64,000 bases of DNA from Bacteroidales bacterium (GCA_017443175.1 JAFSOZ010000003.1:411103-475102); one strand, 5' to 3'; shown: positions 52,260-60,576, numbered from the stretch's first letter. Numbers and translations are program-made. Notes: generated from the letters alone by a model not told the origin.

Positions 52260-52375
52260 TTGAGCGGGAATTTCGGATGTGGCCCTGTTCCCATGCCTGC
52301 CTTTATTCCTGAGGAATCGGCTACCGGCATCGCCAAACTGCAGAGGTGTTTGAGATGGGGAAATCCATCATGTGA
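52260..52375 (+). pseudogene. C-terminal remnant of an FMN reductase (ghost tail 1)
   Basis: The frame reads GNFGCGPVPMPAFIPEESATGIAKLQ, then after one lost base continues VFEMGKSIM and TGA at 52373. The KLQE-FEMGK end equals the C terminus of the reductase at 51088. No upstream domain survives. Confidence 0.6.
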
Positions 52376-52389
52376 TCAAATCCAATATA

Positions 52390-52595
52390 GCATAATAAAA
52401 CTGAAGAAACGTAAAATCAAGTTCGCAGCCATCTTTTTCCTCTGCAGGCTTGCCTTTCTGGTCATTTTAGTTGACGGGATCCTGAAATTCCAGACGCTGG
52501 TGGACCTTTTCGGGTCATACGCCTTGGTAGAGGTCACGTTATGGCTGCTGGTCCTTCTGCCAACCGTGGCAGTTTATTTGTTCACAAAAGAATAG
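52390..52595 (+). pseudogene. Homologue of the small two-helix membrane protein, start codon lost
   Basis: Encodes IIKLKKRKIKFAAIFFLCRLAFLVILVDGILKFQTLVDLFGSY... to FTKE, clearly the partner of 28158. Where that gene has ATG-ATT-ATG-AAA, this one has ATA-ATA-AAA, so no usual start codon remains. The frame is otherwise open and conserved. It could still be expressed from an upstream TTG as a fusion to ghost tail 1, but this seems unlikely. Confidence 0.55.
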
Positions 52596-52599
52596 AGGC

Positions 52600-52653
52600 A
52601 ACTGCCCGCCCGCTAAGCTGCAGGAGGCATTTGAAATGGGAAAGGGTGTGTAA
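52600..52653 (+). pseudogene. C-terminal remnant of an FMN reductase (ghost tail 2)
   Basis: NCPPAKLQEAFEMGKGV followed by TAA, the same ending as the reductase at 51088, with nothing of the rest of the gene before it. Confidence 0.6.
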
Positions 52654-52728
52654 ACATAGAACAAGCTGATTAACAATGGTTTGTTATAACATTCCGAATA
52701 TTTCTGTATATAATATCGGAGAAAAGAT

Positions 52729-52736
52729 TATCTTTG
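52729..52736 (+). promoter_or_regulatory. Promoter -7 box for RecQ-PRTase/DprA operon
   Basis: TATCTTTG, 22 nt before ATG 52759. The operon thus has its own promoter inside the redox island. Confidence 0.65.
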
Positions 52737-52758
52737 CATTTGAATTCTTTTGAATGCC

Positions 52759-54975
52759 ATGAACAGAGAAAACGCTGAAATAGAACTGAAAAGTATATTC
52801 GGCATAGACCATTTCTACGACGAACAATGGGAGGCTATTCGACGAATTCTCAACGGCGAACGCATTTTGATGATTCAACGCACAGGCTTTGGTAAATCAC
52901 TATGCTACCAGTTTCCAGCCACCCAATTCGATGGCATTACGGTCATCTTCTCTCCTCTGATAGCCCTGATGAGAGACCAGGTAAAAGCATTGAACAAAAA
53001 GGGCATTCCTGCAAGATACATCAATTCAGAACAAACAGTGGAGGAAAACTCTGCCACTATACAAGACGCGCTTGACGGCAAAGTCAAAATTCTTTACATC
53101 GCCCCAGAACGCCAGGAAAATGCAGAATGGATTGAAGCGACCAGAAAGATGAACTTGTCTATGGTTGTAATTGACGAAGCCCATACCATATCGGTTTGGG
53201 GACACGATTTCCGCCCAGCCTTCCGCCGTATCATTAATTTGGTAAAGTTGCTTCCTCAAAGTCTGCCAGTACTGGCTACTACTGCAACCGCAACCAATCG
53301 GGTTCAAAGTGACATCGAACAACAGATTGGAGGACGATTGACTACAATCAGAGGCCAACTTGTCCGCGATAATTTCAGATTGTATGTGATAAAAGTCCAT
53401 TCAGAAGACGAAAAATTGGTTTGGCTGGCCCAGAACCTCCATCAAATCGATGGGACGGGATTGATTTATACGGGAACCAGAGTCAATACTGAGATTTATG
53501 CAAAATGGTTGGCCTACAACAATATAAATGCAATCAATTACAATGCGGGACATGATGCGGATACCCGTAAAGACATTGAAAACGGATTGATGCACAACAG
53601 ATACAAATGCGTTGTTTCCACCAATGCACTGGGAATGGGTATCGACAAGCCGGACATCCGATTCATTATCCACACACAGATTCCCGCTTCCCCCATCCAT
53701 TATTATCAGGAAATCGGTCGTGCCGGAAGAGATGACAAGCCAACCACAATTATTCTATTCTATAACGAGCAAAAGGATAAAAACGGCATCGAAGAAGACT
53801 ATAAGTTACCCAAAGCCTTTATTGATGGGGCAAGACCTTCAAAAGAAAAGTATTTAAAAGCCATCGATGCTTTAAGACAAGAACCACTCAGTGAAAGAGG
53901 CTTGATGGAGGCCACGAATTTAAAACAGACTCAAATCAGGGTCATCAAGGCCGATTTGATAGATCAAGGAATAGCCAAAGAAGTGGTGGAGGGGAAAAGC
54001 AAAGTGTTGGAATACCAATTCGGTGCCCGAGAATTGGACACTCAATCTTTTGAAGATCTAAGAATGACTAAACTCAAGGATCTGGATGCCATGGTGGGTT
54101 ACGTCAACACCACCAAACCTCGAATGCAATATTTGTGTGAATTTTTGGATGATGGTAACAATATGGAGTATTCCAATTGCGACAACACCAATTTAAACAA
54201 GCTGACCGTTGCGTTGACTGATGAGTGGCAAAAAAAACTGTCTGATTTTAGAGAAAACTATTTTCCCATATTAGAGGTTTCAGAAACAACATCAAAGACC
54301 CAGCACTCTAATATCAAATGGTCTGTCAATTTGCCATTAGAAAATCAAATTGACATCTATAAAAATGATCAATTATTCGGATCATATAGCCATATAATCA
54401 ACTGGGATTGTTTTTCTGTTGACGAAAGGGAATTTATAGAATCCTTGTTAGAAAGTCACTTCGTCAAAAAATCTCATATTGTCAATGGCATTGCAGCTTC
54501 TTATTATGGCGTTTCGAATGTCGGTAGTGCCTTGCATCGCTCAAAATATGAAAACGGCGGCGACTTCCCTGATTTCCTGTTGCGTCTCACATTAAAGGCT
54601 TTCTTCAAGACTTTTGGCAACTCAAAATTCGACATGGTGTTGTACGTTCCCCCAACCCATTCGGGCGACCTTGTCAAGAATTTTGCTGTAAAGTTTGCTT
54701 CTGTCATCAAAGTGCCTGTCTCGCATAAACTTGTAAAAATCAGACAGACAAGCGAACAAAAAGTATTTCAAAACAGCTATTTAAAACAAGAGAATGTCAA
54801 AGATGCGTTCTCGTATTTGTCGCCAGAAGAAATCAATGGAAAGAAAATCATTTTGTTAGATGACATCTTTGACAGTGGAGCCACGATAAAAGAAATTGGG
54901 AAATTATTAACAACAATGGGGGCGGAAATCATAGTTCCAATAGCCATTGCAAAAACCGTAGGAGGTGATATATGA
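52759..54975 (+). CDS. RecQ-family helicase fused to a ComF-like phosphoribosyltransferase domain
   Basis: 738 residues. Helicase: Walker A RTGFGKSLCY at 41-50, D139EAH142 in VIDEAHTISVWGHDFRP, motif III LATTATAT, motif V STNALGMGIDKPDIRF, motif VI YYQEIGRAGRDD. The RecQ zinc site is degraded: KPRMQYLCEFLDD...SNCDNTN keeps two of four cysteines. A spacer follows, then a C-terminal phosphoribosyltransferase domain (about 600-738) with the PRPP loop DDIFDSGAT at 701-709 and VLYVPPTHSG before it. Its stop codon overlaps the DprA-like gene start (ATGA), with GGAGG at 54961-54965 ahead. Helicase, ComFC-like and DprA modules together suggest single-stranded DNA handling, as DNA uptake or phage defence. 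Confidence 0.9.
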   Translation: MNRENAEIELKSIFGIDHFYDEQWEAIRRILNGERILMIQRTGFGKSLCYQFPATQFDGITVIFSPLIALMRDQVKALNKKGIPARYINSEQTVEENSATIQDALDGKVKILYIAPERQENAEWIEATRKMNLSMVVIDEAHTISVWGHDFRPAFRRIINLVKLLPQSLPVLATTATATNRVQSDIEQQIGGRLTTIRGQLVRDNFRLYVIKVHSEDEKLVWLAQNLHQIDGTGLIYTGTRVNTEIYAKWLAYNNINAINYNAGHDADTRKDIENGLMHNRYKCVVSTNALGMGIDKPDIRFIIHTQIPASPIHYYQEIGRAGRDDKPTTIILFYNEQKDKNGIEEDYKLPKAFIDGARPSKEKYLKAIDALRQEPLSERGLMEATNLKQTQIRVIKADLIDQGIAKEVVEGKSKVLEYQFGARELDTQSFEDLRMTKLKDLDAMVGYVNTTKPRMQYLCEFLDDGNNMEYSNCDNTNLNKLTVALTDEWQKKLSDFRENYFPILEVSETTSKTQHSNIKWSVNLPLENQIDIYKNDQLFGSYSHIINWDCFSVDEREFIESLLESHFVKKSHIVNGIAASYYGVSNVGSALHRSKYENGGDFPDFLLRLTLKAFFKTFGNSKFDMVLYVPPTHSGDLVKNFAVKFASVIKVPVSHKLVKIRQTSEQKVFQNSYLKQENVKDAFSYLSPEEINGKKIILLDDIFDSGATIKEIGKLLTTMGAEIIVPIAIAKTVGGDI

Positions 54976-56126
54976 TGGAAAACGAATTGACATATTGGGT
55001 TGCCTTGACGCACACTCCTAAAATTTGGACAAAACGAAAAAACGAAATCATTGTCTATTGCTTCAATCTTGGTAAAACTATCGCAGATTTCTTTGAATCA
55101 GAGAATTTCTTAGGAATGGAACTGAAGCACGAAGAGCAAGAATTGTTATTGCAAACCAAGAAGGAATTGGCAAACTATGCTTTTTTGGTCGAAGAACTTT
55201 TAAATCAAGGTTATAGCATCATTCCGATAACATCGCAAGAATATTCACCAACGCTAAAAGCTAACCTAAAATACAATACGCCGATTATTCTTTATACCAA
55301 AGGCAACAAACAACTTCTACAGGAAAACGCTATTGCGATTGTCGGCTCCAGAAATGCCAACGACAAATCTTTGCTATTTACGGACAATGTGGCAAAAAAG
55401 GCTTCCTCTGAGCACAAAGTAGTGGTAAGTGGCTTCGCCAAAGGCGTTGACAAGCAGGCTCTTGACTCCGCACTGAATTACAAGGGACAAAGCATCATCG
55501 TTTTGCCTCAGGGTATTACAACTTTTGCCAGTGGAATGAAAAAATACTACAAACAGATTATAGAAGGAACTGTTTTGGTGCTGAGCGTTTTCCACCCCAA
55601 ATCACCGTGGAGCGTTGACTTGGCGATGGCAAGAAATTCCATTATCTATGGTCTCGCAGATGAAATATATGCGGCCCAGTCCGACGACAAGGGCGGCACT
55701 TGGAGCGGAGTAACGGACGGCCTAAAAAAAGGAAGGTCCGTTTTTGTGCGTATGCCTGAGAGAAACGAAAAATGCGCCAATATGACGTTAATAGAAATGG
55801 GAGCCAAAGCCGCTGACATGGAGGGGAATCCCATACATAAAACGACAGAATACGTATTGCAGGAACAATCCAGTCAAGTAGTGGCAGAACCAACAGCATC
55901 ATACCAAACCACCTCCGTTGACAAACAAATCGTTGATTTACTAAATAAAGGAGAGTATTCTTCAAAACAAATCATTGAGATATTGCATCTTTCAGACTTT
56001 AGCACCCAAAAGCTATCGCAACATCTATCAAAGATAGATGGAATTCAGATTCATAAAATTGGAAAGACCAATAAATATTCGTTGAAGGTCAAAAAACAAT
56101 CTGAGCAATTGACTTTATCTTTGTGA
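54972..56126 (+). CDS. DprA/Smf-like SLOG protein with C-terminal winged helix
   Basis: 384 residues; ATG at 54972 or 54975. N-terminal helical region (about 1-100), then the DprA Rossmann/SLOG fold: AIAIVGSRNANDKSLLFTDNVAKKA at 120-145, VVVSGFAKGVDKQALDSAL at 150-168, IIVLPQGITTF, ARNSIIYGLADEIYAAQSDDKGGTW. The end (QIVDLLNKGEYSSKQIIEILHLSDFSTQKLSQHL) is a winged helix. DprA normally loads RecA on incoming single-stranded DNA; here it is operon-locked to a RecQ-PRTase, so a specialised partner role is likely. The GGAGG before the start is unusual for this phylum. Confidence 0.88.
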   Translation: MMENELTYWVALTHTPKIWTKRKNEIIVYCFNLGKTIADFFESENFLGMELKHEEQELLLQTKKELANYAFLVEELLNQGYSIIPITSQEYSPTLKANLKYNTPIILYTKGNKQLLQENAIAIVGSRNANDKSLLFTDNVAKKASSEHKVVVSGFAKGVDKQALDSALNYKGQSIIVLPQGITTFASGMKKYYKQIIEGTVLVLSVFHPKSPWSVDLAMARNSIIYGLADEIYAAQSDDKGGTWSGVTDGLKKGRSVFVRMPERNEKCANMTLIEMGAKAADMEGNPIHKTTEYVLQEQSSQVVAEPTASYQTTSVDKQIVDLLNKGEYSSKQIIEILHLSDFSTQKLSQHLSKIDGIQIHKIGKTNKYSLKVKKQSEQLTLSL

Positions 56127-56154
56127 ATTCAATAGCCTAACAAAGCAAACGATA

Positions 56155-56994
56155 ATGAACAGAAACAACCAAATCATTCTCCTGACCGGGGCGAGCAGTG
56201 GTATCGGATACGACACGGCCGTGGTCTTGGCAAAGCAAGGGCACAAGGTGTATGCCGCCGCCCGCCGTGTGGAACTTATGGAACCGCTCCGCGAGTGGGG
56301 CATCGTGCCGCTCCAGATGGATGTCACCGATGAGGCATCGATGCGGCAAGGGGTGCAGACCCTGCTCGACCGCGAGGGGCGCATCGACGTGCTCATCAAC
56401 AATGCCGGCTACGGTTACTTCGGTGCGGTAGAGAACGTGCCGATGGACGATGCCCGCAACCAGCTTGAGGTCAACATCTTCGGCTTGGCACGGCTCTGCC
56501 AGTTGGTGCTGCCAGCCATGCGTAAGCAACACAGCGGCCGCATCATCAACATCGCGTCGGTGGCGGGCAAATCGGTCATCTACTATGGCGGCTGGTACCA
56601 CGTGTCGAAGTATGCCGTCGAGGCGCTGAGCGACGCACTCCGCATCGAGATGCAGCCGTTCGGCATCGACGTGGTCATCATCGAGCCCGGCGCCATCAAG
56701 ACCAACTGGGGAATTATCGCCGCCGACCATCTCGCAGAGACCTCCAAGAACACCGCCTACGCCGACACGGGCGCGATGATGGCGCAGAACCTGCGGGGCA
56801 TGTACGAGTCGTCAAGCATTTCCGCCCCCTCCGTGGTCCAGAAAGCCATCTGTCGTGCCGTGAATGCCCGCCGTCCCCGCACGCGCTACCGCATCGGGCG
56901 TCTCTCCTCGACGATGGTGTTCTTCCACTGGCTGCTGCCCACCCGCTGGTGGGACAGCATCGTGCGGATGATGGGGAAAAGGAAGTGGATGTGA
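56155..56994 (+). CDS. Short-chain dehydrogenase/reductase
   Basis: 279 residues, classical SDR: TGASSGIGYDTAVVLAKQGHKV for the cofactor loop, NNAGYGYFGAVE, INIASVAGKSVIYYGGWYHVSKYAVEAL with YxxxK, and VVIIEPGAIKTNWG. The C-terminal extension resembles ketoreductases acting on lipids or small carbonyls. GC-rich like the other redox genes, in contrast to the operon before it. Confidence 0.92.
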   Translation: MNRNNQIILLTGASSGIGYDTAVVLAKQGHKVYAAARRVELMEPLREWGIVPLQMDVTDEASMRQGVQTLLDREGRIDVLINNAGYGYFGAVENVPMDDARNQLEVNIFGLARLCQLVLPAMRKQHSGRIINIASVAGKSVIYYGGWYHVSKYAVEALSDALRIEMQPFGIDVVIIEPGAIKTNWGIIAADHLAETSKNTAYADTGAMMAQNLRGMYESSSISAPSVVQKAICRAVNARRPRTRYRIGRLSSTMVFFHWLLPTRWWDSIVRMMGKRKWM

Positions 56995-57046
56995 GCAGAT
57001 TTGGGTTCCATTTTCACGACACACTTCTGATTTCCAAATATTTCGT

Positions 57047-57054
57047 ACTTTTGC
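57047..57054 (+). promoter_or_regulatory. Promoter -7 box for propeller protein
   Basis: TACTTTTG, 28 nt before ATG 57083. Confidence 0.6.
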
Positions 57055-57082
57055 GAATAGATTTTTTTGAAGAAATAAACGT

Positions 57083-58045
57083 ATGAAAAATTTTCTTATA
57101 GCCTTATTTTATGTTCTGATTGTATCTTTCGGCTACAGCCAGAAAGTGCAACTGTTCGACAAAGAGAGCTCCACCATTTCGGAGAATGACTTGTGGAGCG
57201 TTGCATTGGACAACCAAGGGCGGAAATGGATAGGGAGCGCCCATTCCGGCTTTCTTGCTTTTGACGGGAAGTCATTCACCCCTTCACCTGAAATCAACGG
57301 AGTGTTTATCACCCCCATATTCAAAGACTCAAAAGGAAACATCTGGATTTCCTACAGAGGACCGGAGGAAAATGCAGCAGAGGTGTTGTCTTGCTATGAC
57401 GGCTCCCAATGGCGGCATTATAAAGTTGAGGATATCGGCTCCAAGGATTTGTCTGTCGGAGATATTTGTGAAGACAAAAACGGCAAAATCTATTTCGCAG
57501 GTTGCGAAGGAGTTTTATTGACGTTTAAGGACAACCGCTGGGAGTTGCTGGAACTCCCCGAAAAAGATATGGTGGCTTTGTCTGTTGATGTGAGTGACGA
57601 TGGCGTCATAGCCCTCGGTTTCGGGCGTCCCGACTGCGGACTGTTGTTGTATGAAAACGGCAAATGGAAAAGTTTCTCCGAAGAAAAATCGCCCCTGGTC
57701 ATCAATGTGGTGCGTGCCTTGAAATTCACCAACGACGGTTCCCTGATTGTGGGTTATGGCGGGGGCTTTGGGGATGGAGGCTTCTCTGTGATGAAAGGCA
57801 AAAAGTGGACCCACTACAACAAGTCCAATTCCGGCATCTCCGACCACATGGTCCGCGACATCGAGTTTGACGGCCAAAACTATTGGATGGCGACAAACAA
57901 CGGTTTGGTGAAATTCGACGGAAAGAAGGTCTCATCAGTCCTTTTCCGTGAAGGCATATTCAAAAATGTTATTAGAGACATTGCCATAGAGGATGGCACC
58001 CTTTGGATTGCCACCAACTTCGGGCTGATCAAATACATTCCGTAA
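57083..58045 (+). CDS. Secreted two-component-regulator-propeller repeat protein
   Basis: 320 residues. Signal peptide (MKNFLIALFYVLIVSFGYS), then repeats of the Reg_prop type (ENDLWSVALDNQGRKWIGSAHSGFLAFDGKSF; DSKGNIWISYRG; DHMVRDIEFDGQNYWMATNNGLVKFDGKK; IRDIAIEDGTLWIATNFGLIKY) forming a single beta propeller. No kinase or DNA-binding part is attached, so it is a stand-alone sensor-like or binding protein in the periplasm. Partner unknown. Confidence 0.85.
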   Translation: MKNFLIALFYVLIVSFGYSQKVQLFDKESSTISENDLWSVALDNQGRKWIGSAHSGFLAFDGKSFTPSPEINGVFITPIFKDSKGNIWISYRGPEENAAEVLSCYDGSQWRHYKVEDIGSKDLSVGDICEDKNGKIYFAGCEGVLLTFKDNRWELLELPEKDMVALSVDVSDDGVIALGFGRPDCGLLLYENGKWKSFSEEKSPLVINVVRALKFTNDGSLIVGYGGGFGDGGFSVMKGKKWTHYNKSNSGISDHMVRDIEFDGQNYWMATNNGLVKFDGKKVSSVLFREGIFKNVIRDIAIEDGTLWIATNFGLIKYIP

Positions 58046-58053
58046 AATGAGGA

Positions 58054-58152
58054 TGCGACAAGAAGTACAAAGAGGGCACCGCCCAAATGGTGAAGTCGCT
58101 GAAACTGATCGACACCCACCCGATGGTGGGGATGGAGATGATAGGACATTGA
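58054..58152 (+). pseudogene. Unidentified gene tail
   Basis: A frame without start codon (CDKKYKEGTAQMVKSLKLIDTHPMVGMEMIGH) ending at TGA 58150. It looks like the 3' end of a deleted coding sequence, as at 39051, 41289 and 52600; family not recognised. Confidence 0.35.
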
Positions 58153-58189
58153 AAAAAGGAGTTCGCTTTCTTTGTTCGGAGAAAAGTTG

Positions 58190-58197
58190 TATCTTTG
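58190..58197 (+). promoter_or_regulatory. Promoter -7 box for DUF3791/DUF3990 operon
   Basis: TATCTTTG, 24 nt before ATG 58222. Confidence 0.6.
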
Positions 58198-58221
58198 TAG
58201 ATTGAAAAAAATATAACGGCT

Positions 58222-58458
58222 ATGACATCAACCACAGCTTCTCAAATTCAATTTGCCACATTGGCGATAGGAGCCACTGCACAACGTATGGGAATTACCG
58301 CCACTGAGTTGTTCAATCGCCTAAAGCATCACGGATTGGTGCAGCGATTGCTATTCGACTGTTACGACACATTGCATGCCGAGAGTATTGATGGTGTCGT
58401 TTGGAACGTTCAAGAAGCCCTTAAAAACTGGGACAAAAAGGAAGGAGGCGGATTATGA
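58222..58458 (+). CDS. DUF3791-family small protein (first of operon)
   Basis: 78 residues: QIQFATLAIGATAQRMGITATELFNRLKHHGLVQRLLFDCYDTLHAESIDGVVWNVQEALKNW. The pattern of a helical domain with ...YDxLHxxS... fits DUF3791, usually found next to DUF3990. Probably the antitoxin or partner protein of the module. Stop codon overlaps the next ATG by 4 bp. Confidence 0.78.
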   Translation: MTSTTASQIQFATLAIGATAQRMGITATELFNRLKHHGLVQRLLFDCYDTLHAESIDGVVWNVQEALKNWDKKEGGGL

Positions 58459-58967
58459 CGACCCTATACCACGGCTCTTTCGTAAGTGTGCCATCGCCAC
58501 TTACCGGTGTTGGACGCCGTGAACTTGATTTCGGACCTGGCTTTTATGTCACCCGCATTCGTGAGCAGGCGGAACGTTGGGCTCGTCGCGTGTGCGTTAT
58601 TCGAGCCGTTGACACACTTGTACTTTCCATATATGAGTTCGATGAAAACACATTGCCTGCCAATGTGCGCCGTTTCCATCTAGAACATTATGACCAACAG
58701 TGGCTCGACTTCATTGTCAGCAGCCGTCGAGGTGAAGAGCCGTGGCGTGGCTATGATATCATTGAAGGCGGTGTCGCCAATGACCAGGTTATTGACACCG
58801 TCGAGGACTATTATTCAGGCCGCATCTCTGCAGATCAGGCAATCGGCCAACTGCGCTTCGCCAAACCGACGCATCAAATGTGCATCAGCAGTCAAATTGT
58901 TGTCGACCAATGTCTGCACTTCATCGGTTCTAAAACTGTTGTCTTGACGGGAGGAGGTCAACAATGA
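58455..58967 (+). CDS. DUF3990 protein, predicted ADP-ribosyltransferase-like toxin
   Basis: 170 residues. Opening LYHGSFVSVPSP, then DFGPGFYVTRIREQAERWARR and the late GYDIIEGGVANDQV match the three conserved blocks of DUF3990 (H near the N terminus, Y in the GFY strand, acidic residue in the last block), which resembles ADP-ribosyltransferase folds. Middle gene of a tightly overlapping trio with DUF3791-like genes on both sides, the layout of a toxin with one or two partners. Activity is inferred. Confidence 0.8.
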   Translation: MTTLYHGSFVSVPSPLTGVGRRELDFGPGFYVTRIREQAERWARRVCVIRAVDTLVLSIYEFDENTLPANVRRFHLEHYDQQWLDFIVSSRRGEEPWRGYDIIEGGVANDQVIDTVEDYYSGRISADQAIGQLRFAKPTHQMCISSQIVVDQCLHFIGSKTVVLTGGGQQ

Positions 58968-59164
58968 GGGATCAGGTTTTATGGCGCAAAGAGGCACGTA
59001 TCGCTGTACTGCTCGCCGAAAAACTCAACATCAATGCTGAACGGGCACTTGATATACTTTACAATTCCCGCACATACACGTTATTGGTTAACGCTGAGAG
59101 TGGCCTTCAATTGCAAAGCGATGAGTATATCCTCAATGACCTGCTTCGCGAATTAGAAGCATAA
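58964..59164 (+). CDS. DUF3791-like small protein (third of operon)
   Basis: 66 residues: RIAVLLAEKLNINAERALDILYNSRTYTLLVNAESGLQLQSDEYILNDLLREL. It shares the helical plan of DUF3791 but is diverged from the first gene. Overlaps the DUF3990 gene by 4 bp (ATGA). Likely the second partner of the putative toxin. Confidence 0.72.
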   Translation: MRDQVLWRKEARIAVLLAEKLNINAERALDILYNSRTYTLLVNAESGLQLQSDEYILNDLLRELEA

Positions 59165-59275
59165 ATGTTAGGGAACAAATTCATTCAAAATTTCAGAATA
59201 ATCTGAACAATTTACTGAACCATAGCAATATCCAGTTCAGCACTTATTCATATCAACAATCATTACAAAATCAAT

Positions 59276-60406
59276 ATGAAACACACCCTTCTGATTTTCG
59301 CCGCCATCGTGTTAATGGCCGGCTGCACTAAGACAACAAAAACAGACAAAGATATGAATACTTTGACATTCAACGAGAAACAGGCGGCGGCAATGTCGGC
59401 CATCGCCTGCTATGAGGCACAAGGCGTCCAAGCGTCGTTAGCCACCGCCATCAACGAGGGCTTCGACGCGGGGCTTACCGCCAACCAGATCAAGGAGGCC
59501 CTCTCGCAACTCTACGCCTACACGGGCTTTCCGCACTCGCTCAACGCATTAGGCACCCTGCAGAAGGTGATGGAGCAGCGCGATGAGGTGGAGATCGGCA
59601 CCGAGTCCACTCCCCTACCCTCCAACTACAACGCCCTGAAACAAGGCACCGAGATACAAGCAAAACTGTCGGGTCAGCCCTTCGACTACAAGTTCTGTCC
59701 CGCCGAGGACTATTACCTTAAGGCGCACCTCTTCGGCGACATCTTCGCCCGCGACCTGCTCACCCACGCCGACCGTGAGTTGGTGACCGTCAGCGCCTTG
59801 GCTGGTCTGGAGGGCGTGGAACCCCAATTAGCCGCCCATGTGCGCGGCGCACGGAACATGGGTCTTACCGACGCACAGCTGCTCGCCATCCCGAAGGTGT
59901 TGCAGGAGCGTGTGGGCAAAATGGAGGCGCATCGCGTCGCCGTGGCCATCCAGCAACTGGGTGTCAGAGACTCTGTCAATGACCACATCGCCAGCGATAT
60001 ATACGTCCAGAATTACGTTGATTTGAAGTCAAGCTGGCGGAGGGGCGAGCCCAACACTGCCTACGCGCAGTACTTCATCGGCAACAGCTATCTTGCGCCC
60101 TACGACGGCGGTATGGTCAACGTGTCCTTCGAGCCGGGTTGCCGCAACAACTGGCACATCCACCACAAGCAGGTGCAGGTGTTGGTGTGCGTGTATGGCC
60201 GTGGCTGGTACCAGGAATGGGGCAAACCCGCCGTCAAGTTGGAACCCGGCGTGATTATCGAGATCCCTGAGGGCGTGAAGCACTGGCACGGCGCCGCCAA
60301 GGACAGCTGGATGCAGCATCTCACCTACCACAAGGATGTGCAGGAAGGGGCCAGCAACGAGTGGCTGGAACCCGTCAGCGACGAACAATATGGAACACTA
60401 AAATAG
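59276..60406 (+). CDS. Carboxymuconolactone decarboxylase-like plus cupin lipoprotein
   Basis: 376 residues. Lipobox LMAGC-TKTT. Two carboxymuconolactone decarboxylase/AhpD-like helical units: residues about 30-105 with IKEALSQLYAYTGFPHSLNAL, and about 145-225 with DRELVTVSALAGLEG...AAHVRGARNMGLTDAQ. Neither shows the CxxC pair of peroxidase-type members. The C-terminal cupin has NWHIHHKQVQVLVCVYGRGWYQEWG...VIIEIPEGVKHWHGAAKDSW, with several histidines for metal. Fusion of both domains on an exported lipoprotein is typical of redox islands in gut Bacteroidales; reaction unknown. Confidence 0.88.
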   Translation: MKHTLLIFAAIVLMAGCTKTTKTDKDMNTLTFNEKQAAAMSAIACYEAQGVQASLATAINEGFDAGLTANQIKEALSQLYAYTGFPHSLNALGTLQKVMEQRDEVEIGTESTPLPSNYNALKQGTEIQAKLSGQPFDYKFCPAEDYYLKAHLFGDIFARDLLTHADRELVTVSALAGLEGVEPQLAAHVRGARNMGLTDAQLLAIPKVLQERVGKMEAHRVAVAIQQLGVRDSVNDHIASDIYVQNYVDLKSSWRRGEPNTAYAQYFIGNSYLAPYDGGMVNVSFEPGCRNNWHIHHKQVQVLVCVYGRGWYQEWGKPAVKLEPGVIIEIPEGVKHWHGAAKDSWMQHLTYHKDVQEGASNEWLEPVSDEQYGTLK

Positions 60407-60558
60407 TTAGTTAGCCTTCGGCTGTTAGTTAGCTTCGCTGTTGATTAGCCTTCGGCTGTTAGTTACTTCGTGTTAACATTCACTCATCAACATATACTCA
60501 CCAACACGAAGTAATCAACATGAAATAACCAACACGAAATAACCAACACGAAGTAAAA
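60407..60558. repeat. Mini-hairpin array, copy B, with ACACGAAGTAA/ATCAAC tandem repeats
   Basis: First 90 bp match copy A at 47085 (AGCC-TTC-GGCT, AGC-TTC-GCT units, then CTTCGTGTTAACATTCACT). It then continues with four tandem units of about 15 bp of the form CCAACACGAAGTAAT. No gene. Lies between the CMD-cupin and FMN reductase genes. Confidence 0.7.
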
Positions 60559-60576
60559 AACATTCACTTAAAAAGT

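Noticed and set aside
54961-54965. GGAGG before the DprA-like gene as proof of foreign origin
   Set aside because: The bases also encode Gly-Gly at the end of the RecQ-PRTase protein, so the match may be coincidental; kept only as a remark.
60481-60556. CRISPR array in the tandem CCAACACGAAGTAAT units
   Set aside because: Units are about 15 bp, adjacent with no unique spacers of 25-40 bp, and no cas gene is near.
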